NCBI GenBank assembly: GCA_950295325.1 | Contig: OX485809.1 | Location: forward strand, 37,019,081-37,083,080 | Length of the DNA: 64,000 bases | From: Polytrichum commune | Taxonomy: Eukaryota; Streptophyta; Polytrichopsida; Polytrichales; Polytrichaceae | Direction of reading: 5' to 3' | Shown here: piece by piece, positions 1-10,650 of the stretch | Layout: the number at the start of each line of letters is the position of its first letter | How positions within the stretch are numbered: position 1 is the first letter of the stretch | Program-made: the position numbers and the translations under genes | Notes under the pieces: model-generated | Database searches by the model: none | What the model saw: only the letters and a program-made list of their open reading frames with translations | What the model was told of the DNA's origin: nothing

Positions 1-520
1 TGTTCACTAATGTAAACAATACATGGACAAAGAGGAGAACACTCGTTAGTCGTCCAGGAGGGCCCTGCTGTTCGGACCAGCGCCTATCCCCATACAACCG
101 ACGACGAAATCAGAAATCCGAGAACGCCACATGCATTTACGAACGCGCGTTCGTGACCTCAGTAACTTCTCCATGTACATCCGGCGGCCTTCGAGATCCC
201 TCAAATGAGAGCACCCTGAGGAATATCGGTTTTGTAGGTCAAAGTACCATATTGACTTAGGAACCTGCGCGATATACTATCACAAGAGAACACTTGTCCA
301 TACGCACAAAATTAGCAAATCTGCAGATGATGCCTGAATCAACTCCAACAATATTTTGAACACTGAGCACCTCCATATTGTGAATTTGAATATGTTGATT
401 TTTGCGTACCTACCCATTTACGAACGGACGTTCGTAAATGGGTGCGACCCCGTGTTCACATCCTTCACGGACGAGCGATGAGCATATTTTTCTTGCTATT
501 CTGTGTTTTCGTAAATTATT
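1..520 (+). pseudogene. Diverged partial copy of the ParB-like gene's 3' end
   Basis: This stretch resembles the end of the gene at 5230-16502 and its 3' flank (about 16240-16870). Shared landmarks, in the same order, are a GGAGGG-CCTGCTG segment, a palindrome copy, a TTTTGTAGG segment followed by a CTTAGG, an ACTATCAC segment, a palindrome followed by GCGACCC, and a GAGCA-ATTTTTCTTGC segment. The match is interrupted by small indels and substitutions, so any coding potential is lost or very different. It suggests a second family member lies just outside the window to the left. No FCP1-like exon follows this copy, unlike the copy at 16 kb. The alignment was made by eye. Confidence 0.65.
136..157. 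repeat. 22-bp palindrome, isolated copy
   Basis: Arms close to TTTACGAACG and CGTTCGTAAA with central bases CG; the right arm ends GTGA. It matches the position of the intron-3 copy at 16362-16383 in the homologous 3' gene end. Confidence 0.85.
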
Positions 521-1305
521 GCCATACTGATGTGCATGAATGAAGATGTGTTGCTGGATGCGTAGACAATAATGACATGTGTTTACGAACGAACGTTCGT
601 AAATTCCCGACCATCAGGTACCAATAGATACGGGTCAAATAAGTATGTATGATCCTCGAAGGCATATTTACGAACGCACGTTCGTAAATGACTGTCATGT
701 ATTAAGTGCATGTGACTAACCATATGAGTACCTCAATCCATAACATGCTCTCATGTGGAATTTACGAACGCACGTTCGTAAATAAATGCCATGGATGATG
801 TGCATGTGACTATCCATGAGTAGCTCAATCCAAAACATGATCTCCTGTGGGATTTACGAACGCACGTTCGTAAAATTACCGACCATCAGGTACCAATAGA
901 TACGGGTCAAATATGTATGTATGATCCTCGAAGGCATATTTACGAACGCATGTTCGTAAATAATTGCCATGGATTATGTGCATGTGACTATCCATGAGTA
1001 GCTCAATCCAAAGCATGCTCTCAGGTGGGATTTACGAACGCACGTTCGTAAATTACCGACCATTAGGTACCAATAGATAAGGGTCAAATATGTCTGCATG
1101 GTCCTCGAAGGCATATTTACGAACGCACGTTCGTAAATAACTGAGATGGATTACGTGCATGTGACTATCCATATGAGTAGCTCAATCCAGAACATGCTCT
1201 CATGTGGAATTTACGAACGCGCGTTCGTAAATCCTTGCCATGTCCAGGTCCGAATCGTTTGTCTAAACCTGAAGCTCTTCATCTTTACGAACGTGCGTTC
1301 GTAAA
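417..1305. repeat. Palindrome array 1 (10 copies with alternating spacers)
   Basis: Copies start at 417, 582, 667, 761, 853, 939, 1031, 1116, 1210 and 1284. From 582 onward the spacing is mostly 85-94 bp. The spacers are of two types that mostly alternate. Type A (about 604-666, 876-938, 1053-1115) contains ACCAATAGATACGGGTCAAA and ends CCTCGAAGGCATA. Type B (about 689-760, 783-852, 961-1030, 1138-1209) contains GTGCATGTGACTA and TCAATCCA. The arms are nearly invariant while the two central bases vary among GA, AA, CA, CG and TG. The layout is a higher-order tandem repeat in which the palindrome separates unrelated spacers. Confidence 0.9.
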
Positions 1306-1679
1306 GTTCCGGTATTTACGGCGGTATATGCGGTAGGTACAGCCTGTACTGTACCTGGGTGGTGTAGGGTTGGCGCACACGAAATGGCTTGAGCGCGTTC
1401 GGTGAGGTCTGTAGAGCGCACACTTGCATGTGCCGCTGAAAAGAGCTTTGTTGTGGGGGGAAGAGCTTTAAGTACTTCACCCTGCTGGTTCAAAATCCCT
1501 TGGATGCTCTTTAAAAAGCGGATTCCCACCGCCTTCTTTGACCTAACAATCTCCCATTCCATCCATGCGGAATTATATAAATAGCACTGTCATGTATGGA
1601 ACATGCCTTGCATGCACGCCAACATATTGAAAATATATAAATCGGTTGCACACCTTAGTTGTGACCAAGGTCTCATCGA

Positions 1680-1828
1680 AATATATGTATATACATATAT
1701 ATATATACACATAATGTCTAAATATGGAGATGGTTAACATTGAATATTTAATGATTTGCGACTAAGGTATGAAGTCCAAGTTAATTGACAATTGATGCCT
1801 AATAAAGTTATGAATGTCGAAGTCATAG

Positions 1829-1867
<39 letters not shown>

Positions 1868-1871
1868 CAAT
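1680..1871. repeat. AT and CA microsatellites
   Basis: Two short simple repeats: an AT-rich alternating run near 1680-1712, and an AT run passing into an ACAC run near 1829-1871. Confidence 0.85.
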
Positions 1872-2845
1872 GAGGTCAGAGTGGCTAAGAAACATGTTGC
1901 GGACGCCCCTAAAATTATAGGTATCATATGTTTCACATCAAAAAATGACCGTAATATGGTCACCAAGTGCATGAATACAACTAAAAAATCGGGTTAATCC
2001 ATAATGGCTTGCACTATGGTAGATTGAGGACACTATGAACTAATTATACCTAATAATATATGTAAGTTAGGTCTTCTTTCAAATGGTATCTAGGTGTGAA
2101 AATAAGGAATTAAAATGGCATGAGTAGGAAGGATTAATCAATTTGTAATGCTGCATAGTATGATAGCGTAATGATCATTGAGACTTGAAACCATACTAGC
2201 TACCGTAACGTTGAATCATAGTTACAATTATTATGTGTTTGACGTCCTATTGGAAATTGAATTTTCGTCCACTTGTTGTAAGGGTACGGATACACATTGG
2301 TTAAATGTTTATTAGATCATTGGTGATATTTATAGTTGAATGCATTGTTCGATTGTTAGTTTAAGTTGACACATGATTAAATGAGTTGAGGTCCTATTGG
2401 AAATAAACTTTTAGGGTTTGGGGAAATGCACTATTAATTTGGAATGGTGCATACAATAGTATGTACTTACAATTAATATATGTTTTGCATCCTATGAGAA
2501 GGATGTGCATCATCATAGCTTAAAGTGTTGATATAAATTGAAGTCTTAAGACATGCATGTTATTATAATAAGATCGTGGATTGTGTGATGAAATTTCACT
2601 CATAACTATTAAGGTGAAAGTGGGAATATTTGAAATTTCACTTATCACCTAAACCAAAGTTTTATCTCAAATCTATTAATTTGGAATGTGAAAATGACAA
2701 TTGGCATCATTATCAATTATTATAGTTGTTATGAACGGAATTAAGCATTCTCATCCAACCAACATTGGTAGACCAATTTGACCTGCCCTCAGAAAACAAC
2801 ATGGCCACATATAAGAAAGGTTGGTAAGATAAAAAGATGCAGGGA

Positions 2846-2897
2846 TGTAGGGTTTAGGGTTAGGGTTTCGGGGTAGGGTTTAGGGGTTTAGGGTTTG
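2846..2897. repeat. Interstitial telomere-like TTTAGGG tract
   Basis: About seven degenerate units of the plant telomere motif, mixing GGGTTTA, GGGTTA and GGGGTTTA. It is too short and internal to be a chromosome end. It supports a plant origin for the window. Confidence 0.75.
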
Positions 2898-3486
2898 TGA
2901 AAGTTGTGTATGTGGTATTTGGGTTTAGGTTTTAGATTGTTACTAGGATACATTACACACACAAACAATATTGACTCCTGAAAAACCCTTGTAATTGCAC
3001 TAACTTCATTCATCGCAAGCTCGTAGTTGATGCTAGGAAAATAGTTGACCACTCCATAAATGCATTAGTTCAAGCTAACACCTAATATTGGAACTTGAAT
3101 TGACATCCTATCGTATAGCAACTCTGCGCAATCTCATATTATTATGAATTCCTTTTTGCATGTAACATTTATTTGAGGAACCATCAAATTAATTGAAAGA
3201 TATCTAGCTCTTACATAAACTATATTTTAAAATACCATATACATATCTTTGGGGGTGGATTCTACATTGACAACCTAGGAAATGACATGCATTGTTTATC
3301 ACGAATTAACTGAGCATATTTTCCTAAAATATGTTTACAAGGAATCCAAATGTAGAGGTACTAAGGAAATAAAACGAGTAAAATTCATGTATTTGAACTA
3401 AGTTTTTCAAGTTAATGCCCTAAAGGCGTCCATTACATATAAATATGTCAAAGCATGAGAATAACATGAAGGGTTCCAATATACAA

Positions 3487-3562
3487 CCATCTCCCATCTC
3501 CCATCGCATCCCATCCCATCCCATCCCTTCCCATCACCTCCCATACCATCCCATCCCATCTC
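3487..3562. repeat. CCCAT-rich simple repeat
   Basis: A run of CCCAT units with CTCCCAT and CGCATCCCAT variants. Confidence 0.8.
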
Positions 3563-3739
3563 CCTCCCAACCCTAGCCAGTGGAGTTGTGCCACGTGGCA
3601 GGTGCTGGGAAACCCTAGCGGCGCACCTACCTCCCCGCGCCCCTTCCTCTTCTCCTCATTTGTCATTTCGAGGAGAGGAGGAGCGGAGCGCTTAGAGAGC
3701 GAAGCTTTTGCTTTTTTTAGTCTTGAAGTTTTAAATTAG

Positions 3740-4080
3740 TTTTGTTGCAAGTTTTGAGAGATTTCAGATTGAGAGCTTGTGTGAAAGCTTTTGAGTTTGT
3801 GAAAGCTTTCATTGTGAAAGCTTGTGAGTTTGTGAAAGCTTTCAGTGTGAGAGTTTGTGAGTTTCAAAAGCTTGAGAGCTTGAGTAGGAAAGCTTCAGAG
3901 TTTCGGATTGAGAGCTTGAGGGTGATCTTTAGAAGCTTGAGAGTTTAAGGAAGCTTCAGAGTTGAAGCTTGAGAGTTTAGGGAAGCTTCAGAAGTGAAGC
4001 TTGAGAGTTTAGGGAAGCTTGAGAGTTTAGGAAAGCTTGAGAGTTAAGGGTTTGCTTAAGAGTTCAGAAGCTTGCGAGCT
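3740..4080. repeat. GAAGCTTGAGAG / GTGAAAGCTT minisatellite
   Basis: Imperfect tandem units of roughly 18-30 bp built from AAGCTT, TTGAGAGTTT and GTGAAAGCTTT. The first half is open on the plus strand (3742-3948), but that reading is just the repeat translated and I do not call a gene. Confidence 0.75.
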
Positions 4081-4484
4081 ACAAGGTTGTGAGTTTTGTG
4101 TACATAGGAGTATACTAGGGTTTGTATATAAGCTGTGAAGGCTTGAGGTCTGCATTAGAGAGTTATCTGAGTGTGCATTTGAAAGGCAATTGAGTGTGCA
4201 GTTGTGAGGATTTCTGGGATTTTCAGAAAGAGAAGAAGCAGGGTTTGAAGTGTGCAACATTTCAATGTAATTTGTTATCCTTTCCAACTCCTCTCACATT
4301 CTGAAAATGTTGCTTCTTGAATTCAATTTCTTTTGTTACATGCAATGTGAATTATCACTCTCTTCTTCATGTTTCATTCTGCATCTCATTCTGCATCTCA
4401 ATTGCTTTATGATTGAAGATTTGCATCATTCTGACCAAAATTTTGCAGGCACGGCTGCAAGCAGAGTAGCTAATAAGTGAGTTA

Positions 4485-4545
4485 TATACATATACGTATA
4501 CGTATATATACATATACGTATATATACGAATACATATATGTACGG
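4485..4545. repeat. TATACGTATA-rich microsatellite
   Basis: Alternating purine-pyrimidine tract of TATACATATACG units directly upstream of palindrome array 2. Confidence 0.8.
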
Positions 4546-4569
4546 ACAGGGGATCCCAAAACCATCACA

Positions 4570-5201
4570 TTTACGAACGCTCGTTCGTAAATGGACATAC
4601 ACTGCATACCCACCTCCATTTATGAACGCTCGTTCGTAAATGGACATACACTGCATACCGAACCTCCATTTACGAACGTGCGTTCGTAAATACACACTCC
4701 AAGTTCTTTGAAATGATCTATATTTATGAACGCACGTTCGTAAATATACTCAAAATATCACTCAGAAGGAACCTTAACTTTAATATGAACCTCTATGAAT
4801 ATCTAAAGAACAAATATAATTTCGCGAACACCAATAAGACAAATCACATGTACTTACGAAAGATAAATCAACCAAATGTCTGAAAAGATAGACCAAATGG
4901 ACATATTTACGAACGCACGCTCGTAAATGAATCCAAATCTATAAAACCAATATCTTTTACAAACGATCGTTCGTAAAAATAACCAAATATATTACAAACA
5001 CAATCATGACGACTAGTCTCTTTGATCTTCATATCTTTTACGAACGCTCGTTCGTAAACTCAATACTAAAAAATTATATGTTCTTGCAACCCCTCATTTA
5101 CGAACGAACGTTCGTAAATATAATTACATCAATTGCAAAGACGCATTAACACTGCGTTGTCTGTGGGATATGCATGTCACTTACGAACGTTCGTTCGTAA
5201 A
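4570..5201. repeat. Palindrome array 2 upstream of the ParB-like gene (9 copies)
   Basis: Copies start at 4570, 4619, 4669, 4723, 4906, 4956, 5037, 5097 and 5180, with spacings of 49-83 bp apart from one 183-bp gap. The first three share a spacer with GGACATACACTGCATACC. The last copy ends about 28 bp before the ATG at 5230 and lies just upstream of the splice acceptor. The central bases vary (CT, TG, CA, AT, AA, TT). Some arms carry single changes, for example an ATG for ACG at 4619 and 4723. Confidence 0.9.
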
Positions 5202-5229
5202 GTCACTAATTGTTTATATTCTGTTGCAG

Positions 5230-6525
5230 ATGGCAAGATCAAGCAGAAGCGCCATTGAGATGTTCGCGGTGAAGGTCGATGGCCTCCCAGAGTCGGTGTT
5301 AGACGATAACGGCAACGACAACTATGTCCCCAAGGAAGACTTCATGGGGGAGTGGACGGCACTGCCAGAGAAGATCGGGGACGGCCTCTTCTGCATGCGC
5401 TTCACATACGAGCTAGAGACAAGACCGGACCAGCCCGAACAGTGGGTTCAAATGAAGACGTGGGAGATAGAGTCCATAGAGGCCCAGGGGGAGTATGTAA
5501 TTCTGGACATGAAGAACAAGAAGGATCATATCAACCTCTTGTTGCATTTTCAGAAAAATACCTTCTCCTACCAATACGCCACCAATAACGTAGCGGAAGA
5601 TGCCAAGCACTTGGACCTGGACGGCCTCTTCTCCAAATATGCGTTAAGCCCATACTGGACGGCAAGGAAATTGACCGCCCTTGCATTGAACATCTCCAAA
5701 TACAACAGTGTGGTCACTGAGGCAAACAAGAAGAAGAAGAGCCCCAGGAAACCATCCACATCAGGGGCAGGAGGATCTAGAAGTGCACCCAGGCCTGTGC
5801 CTTCCGCTAGCAGGGCGACGGAGGGCCCCAGTAGACACTCCACGCCATCGAAGAGGACAAGGGAGGAGATGGAGAAATCGGGAGTAACGGAGACCGTAGA
5901 GGTGACCTCGCCTGTCGTAATGCCCACCCCCTTGAAAAAGGGTGAGAACCCTGACGCTGTGAAGGCCACGAGGATCCTTCGAGACTTCAACAACTACTCG
6001 AAGGATTGCTGGCCCATGGGACGCCACTTCACATTCAACGTGGATTGCTTCAAGTGCGAGATGTCCCCCAACAAATGGGTGGTTCGCTCTCGCGAAAGCG
6101 GTGGTGTGAAGTGGCAGATAAATAATCTAATGAACAACGTCAAGTGGGACAGGCAGACCGTCTGCGTCATGCCGAAAGGGCTGACATCCCGTCCGACGGA
6201 GAAGGACTGGCCATGGATCCAGAATGGAGAGTTCTGGATCATAGACGGCCAACACAGCTTGGAGGCGTCCCAGATAATTCTCAAGGACGACAACTTCCAG
6301 CATGAGCTGAAGGAGGACTTGCGCTACTGGAAGGCGTTCTTGGTGTGGTCGGACGATTGGGACAAGCTGCGGAAGATATCCACCTTCCTCAACTCCGGCA
6401 ACAAGATCAAGGCCTTCGAGGCGTCGTGGGCAGCCAACATAGTGGCTGCAAGGGACGTCTGGGTCGCCCACGGGTGCCCCCCTAAAGAAAGGGAGAACGC
6501 GAAGACGCCGTCTCCACAATGGAAG
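5230..6525 (+). CDS. Exon 1: N-terminal region with ParB-like DGQHS motif
   Basis: The exon starts at an ATG placed immediately after a TTCTGTTGCAG acceptor. An in-frame opening 20 codons upstream runs through a palindrome and the acceptor, so I reject it as the start. Residues 166-217 are rich in K, S, P and R and probably disordered. Near the end is a strand ending WIIDGQHSLEAS (D339 to S343), followed by a charged segment and STFLNSGNK at about 384-392. A glycine-glutamine-histidine turn after a hydrophobic strand, with a helix behind it, resembles the DGxHR signature of ParB/sulfiredoxin-fold and DGQHR domains. The usual arginine is serine here. The exon ends in AAG before the donor GTGAG. 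GC content is clearly above the flanking spacer. Confidence 0.6.
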
Positions 6526-6646
6526 GTGAGTTTACGAACGAACGTTCGTAAATATCTTTGACATTCAAAATTTCAAGTTCTTTGACATTCAAACTTATGA
6601 ACGTGCGTTCGTATTTTGTGCGTTACTGATGTTTTTCTTGCTGCAG
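6526..6646 (+). other. Intron 1 with two palindromes
   Basis: 121-bp GT-AG intron in phase 0 (donor GTGAG, acceptor TTGCTGCAG). Palindromes lie at 6531-6552, starting five bases inside the donor, and at 6594-6615 in a variant form with TATG in the left arm. They fill over a third of the intron. Confidence 0.75.
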
Positions 6647-7972
6647 GCATTCTGCGACGCGATGGTGGGCAAGTTCTCCTCCATCGACATGAAGTCTACA
6701 ACAACCAAGTCTGTCTTGGAGCTCAAGGGTGAGCTCCGCCTCATCTGTTGCAACAGGGACACTTGGGAGTTGTGGACACAATTTTTTGATGCGCACAGCT
6801 CGGGCGATTTAGTCAACACCGACACCGAGGAGAAGTACAGCGCGGAGAAGACCGGGGAGGCCCCTCCACTACTGAGGGAGTTCTGCAGGTCCCTTCAAGG
6901 GTTAACAGAGTCCGAGTTGCAGAGGTGCGCGGTGCATCTTCTTGGGAACACAGTGGGAAGAACCATCCCATACCCAAAGATATTTTTGAAGAGGCCAAGA
7001 CACAAGCCCGGCACGTATTCCATCAAGGAATGGTGCGAACACCGCAAGCTGAAGACTGCTGCAATGAGGGAGTTGAGCGCCCTAATACCAGAGTACGCAC
7101 TCATCCTAGCCGACGGGGACATTAATTGGGCCAGCTGGAAGATGTTCAAGGTCGACTACAACATCTCCGGACCCTCAATGCGTTGTCTTGTCAAGGAGCA
7201 CGCCTCCATTTTGAAGCAGAAGGGGAACAAGAGGACAAAGAAAACCGAGACGGATCCCCAGGAGGTGGAGCAATACAGAAGCTTTTTGGCGCGGAAGAGG
7301 TTGGCCACATTCAAAGGAGTGGCCAGATTTTGTCTGGTGACAACCGGAGTGGAGAGGGTGACATTCTCCAAGTGGGACCGGACCATGAGCAGGGCCGAGG
7401 TGAGGGAGGATCGACGGGGGTGCCCATTTGCCCTGATCGATTTCAGGGGGATCCCCGGTGCGTCGAGGCAGGGGGGGAAGGACATACCTTTCTACGACCC
7501 CTTCATGGCCAAGTTCAAGGAGCACAAGTCTCCGGACATGAGGGAGCCTCACGTTTGGCTGTGGATAGTGGAGCAGGAAAAACTCTCTGCTGTAGTCGAC
7601 CTGTACGAGAAGATGATCAAATTCGAGTACAGCATCTTCCACAACACTTACGTGCCTGCCAAGACGGAAGGGATCGTGGCCATCAACGAGGCCAGGGGAA
7701 ACAAACAGGTGGGGGCGGTCAGCCTCGTCTTCTTGACGTACAACGCGCTTCGGAATGGGCGAGCCCCTGTCAAGGCGAACACTACGTTCAAGAAGATCTA
7801 CAGCATCCCCCATCCCCCTCCCAAGGATCTGCTGCAGGAGACCTTGTACACTGTCTTCCCGGCGATGGAACTCAGGTTGGAGTTCTACGTCTCCGTTTTG
7901 CAGAGCGTGGCAATAAGCGAAGAGACCGTGTACAACGTTTGTGGCGGCAGCAAGTTCATGTACGCTGCGATG
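6647..7972 (+). CDS. Exon 2: possible degenerate amino-methyltransferase region
   Basis: 442 codons opening AFCDAMVGKF and continuing the exon-1 frame. Near the middle, a hydrophobic strand ends in DFRG (D697 to G700), where an amino-methyltransferase has DPPY or NPPY. It is followed by a segment with PHVWLWIV and a later KIYSIPHPPP, at the places where the family has a strand-and-helix repeat and a conserved HPT-KP segment. The exon ends with YNVCGGSKFMYAAM (Y861 to M874) and runs into MLGL of exon 3. This resembles motif I of the family, D-F-x-G-x-G-S followed by AA-x-x-LGR. Motif IV before motif I is the beta-class order. Catalysis is unlikely because the DPPY is not conserved. The assignment rests on motif spacing only. 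Confidence 0.5.
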
Positions 7973-8113
7973 GTAAGCTCTCCAACTAATATTTACGAAC
8001 GCTCGTTCGTAAAGTTCACCTCAACTTGTCTTGGGGTTTGATGACATTGTTTCTCGTCGTTGATGTTTACGAACGCACGTTCGTATATTCTAACGTATTT
8101 GCTTGAATCTCAG
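7973..8113 (+). other. Intron 2 with two palindromes
   Basis: 141-bp phase-0 intron (donor GTAAGC, acceptor AATCTCAG). Palindromes lie at 7992-8013 and 8066-8087; the second has a right arm ending GTATA. Confidence 0.75.
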
Positions 8114-8402
8114 ATGCTGGGGCTGGTCGTCAACAGCTTCATTGAAGCCATCGACGAGGAGGACTTCCACGTGCACAGGGCGAAGGCCTCCACGATGGAC
8201 CTGGAGGACATGTCCCTCCCGAGGACGGACATCAACATGCCCGTCGACGAAGGCATGCCCGCCATGGAGACGGACGATGACGAGCCCGCGCCCTCCTACA
8301 ACGTCGAGGCGATCCTTCGATCCTTGGACGTCACTCCTCTCCGCATTTTGGCGCCGTCGGGAAATCCATCCGACGTGCAAGGGACTCCGGGTGGATACAC
8401 GG
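8114..8402 (+). CDS. Exon 3, 5' part (before the LTR insertion)
   Basis: The exon starts MLGLVVNSFIEAID, completing the possible methyltransferase motif I helix. It then becomes acidic and low in complexity (many D, E, P, M), with a short ordered-looking stretch AILRSLDVTPLRIL. Coding stops after GGYT, where the LTR element begins with TGTCGCAACC at 8403. The last five bases, CACGG, are the target-site duplication and reappear at 15185-15189. Reading continues in the same frame at 15190. Confidence 0.65.
8398..8402. repeat. Target-site duplication CACGG (left)
   Basis: Five bases before the LTR start, repeated exactly at 15185-15189. Confidence 0.9.
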
Positions 8403-9374
8403 TGTCGCAACCCTTGCTAACCCGCTTAGCAATCTTGCCAATTTTCAATTCTAGCAAAGGTTACGAGCGCTAACCATTCGCATTCCGCCATGCTAATGGT
8501 TAGCTCCTCCTACCCCGGACCTTATAGTTCATAGGAGGGAACCAACCCTCCTACTTTGCTTTAGGGACTCACCCCTTAATCGGTAACCCATTCCTAGATG
8601 TGGACTTCCATCCATGGAAGTCCAATCCCATGTTGATCATCGCGTTGCCGGAGCAACACTACAACAACCCGAACCATACTAGGCAACTATGGCCTCACAT
8701 TGGGCCAATGCCCATGGAGGCCGTGCCGTTCGGCCTCGGGTGGGTGAGGCCACACCACCTCACCCATATAAGCCTCTAGGACTCTACACGGGGCCCCTAC
8801 CCCACCGTCAACCAACCTCTTGTCTCTCTACCAAGAGTTGGGGCCAAGTGGACACTTTCCCTTAGCCGCTGGGCCTAGAAGCCCCCAGCAACTTCAGACC
8901 ATCATAACTTCCTTGTATGATGTCTGATCATAACAACCAACCACTCCATCTCCATCTACGCTTCACGTAGATGCCGATGGACTCCTCACTTGCCCCATTC
9001 GGGCAAGTCTTGAGGAAGTTATGCCTGTTTGAAGCTTGGCAGTCCCGGGAATCACTCCCAGGCACTGCTGTACCAGGGCGCTGTCCCGGGACAGCGCCCC
9101 ACTCAAATGGCCATAACTCCTAGCTCACACCTCTGATTGAGGTGTTCTTGAGCATTCTAGAATCACCACGCCATGAGCTACGCATAGCTCATGGCCTTAC
9201 CCTTGTGCCTCCTAGTCTCCGTGGGTGGGAGGCGTTCCCAACGCCTAGGGCCCTCGCCCACACTAGGATCACTTGGGCCCTCTCACCAACGGCGCCACAA
9301 GTCCCGGGTGTCACTCCGGGGTCCCCCTTGTGCCCATGGTGTTTCGGGCACTCCTCATGGAGAGGTGCGCGACA
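8403..9374 (-). repeat. Family A copy 1, 3' LTR (left in window)
   Basis: 972 bp starting TGTCGCAACC and ending GTGCGCGACA. Same length as the LTR at 14213-15184 and, by eye, different at one site. Because the element is on the minus strand, this is its downstream LTR. Confidence 0.93.
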
Positions 9375-9392
9375 CTCACCCCCACCAAACGG
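9375..9392 (-). promoter_or_regulatory. Polypurine tract
   Basis: On the minus strand the bases before the LTR read GTTTGGTGGGGGTGAG, a purine-rich tract placed correctly for plus-strand priming. Confidence 0.7.
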
Positions 9393-10650
9393 AGTCGATG
9401 CCCTCATCGACTATACTCGTAGTCGGCACACCAATTCTCAAGTTGCCATCCTCTATGGTGCGGCATTGTGTTTACCTTAGGGCGCGACCCCCACAATGCA
9501 TCTTCAAATTGGGCATAGTCCCAAAGGTGTTGTTCCTAGGTGGTCTGTTAGCGACCTTGGATCTCTCCTCCAAGGACCTAACCTACACTAGACCCACCTA
9601 CTTTGGGACTCATTTGGGTTGCCCCTCCTTTGGGGCCTCCCCCGTTAGGCTCCACTAGCCTAACATGACACATCTAGGCGAGACCTCAACGCTTCCACTA
9701 AGTTGTCTCGGTTGCAACTCCGAGATGGCTTTCCATTGTTAAGCCACGCCTCGATCGCACGGGGGTGATGCCAAGTCCCGCCCGACTCGGTTCCCACTTT
9801 GCTCTTTCGAGACATGGGTTCATGACTCCCATGCGCCAACTCTCGTTAGCTCGCGGGTAGCACTTTTATGAGCACGCGCCATCACCTTGTCCCCGCCCGG
9901 ACAAGCCCACAACTAAGAAGTTTCTTGGTTTTATCCAAGGCCCCTCCAAGCCATGGCCCCCAATTACTCGGCTTACCCAACCTAGTTTGGCATATCTATT
10001 CCCCCTCTTCCATTAACCAAGCACAAGTACAAGACTAGGACCTCATCTCATACTTTTCTCTTTGCACCACTAAAGTTTGGACTTTATTTCCTCAAGCCAA
10101 AGAACAAGTTCATGTTGTGGAGTAATTAGCCTCGAAGCTAAGTGTGCTACTAGCGTCTCTCCCCCACTAAAGGAGATTGATGTCCTCATCAATGCCTACG
10201 CTTCATTTTATTGGAATCCTTAGCCTTAGTTTCTTCAAAGTGCTTCACCAATTCATTGGTGTTCACCATGTCTCTTGCCGCCACCCAAGCGGTTTCTTTC
10301 TCATGGTATCCTCACCATTTCACGAAGTACTCCTTTGTACATTTTCTTTCATTTTCACTTGGACTTCCTACACTTGAGGATGCCCTCCTACCTCATGTTC
10401 CAAATGACCTCCACAAGGTCGGGACGTGGCCTAATCACTTGCTTGTGATCGGGCCACAAGGTGTCGTCCTAAAATGACTTTCGTAATGAGACATGAAATG
10501 TCGGATGCACTTTGATCTCGGGCGGTAATTCCAACTTATACATGTCCTTGAACACTTGTTCCACAATGGAAAACGAAGGTCCAATTTTGGACATGAACTT
10601 TTGGAGTAAGGCCTTTGGGCAAGGTGAAGTTGTCCACATTCAACAACACC

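Larger units (their letters stand above)
1306..4569. other. AT-rich spacer without a convincing gene
   Basis: No palindrome copy and no convincing coding region occur here. The segment contains microsatellites, an interstitial telomere-like tract, a CCCAT-rich tract and a GAAGCTTGAGAG minisatellite, listed separately. Its base composition differs from the GC-rich exons that follow. The 3' part may hold untranslated leader exons of the downstream gene, because the first coding exon begins directly after a splice acceptor, but no donor could be assigned. Confidence 0.6.

Noticed and set aside
417-1305. CRISPR array
   Set aside because: Plant nuclear DNA, spacers repeat, repeats are perfect dyads, and there are no cas genes.
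5170-5229. Upstream in-frame extension of exon 1
   Set aside because: It translates a palindrome and a splice acceptor; the ATG right after the acceptor is the better start.
7126-7989. 287-codon open frame overlapping exon 2 in another frame
   Set aside because: Glycine- and glutamine-rich shadow of a GC-rich exon, without domain structure; other frames on both strands behave likewise.
9142-9658. Overlapping frames in the family A LTR and beyond
   Set aside because: They are repeated in each LTR copy and read against the element's own strand; not genes.
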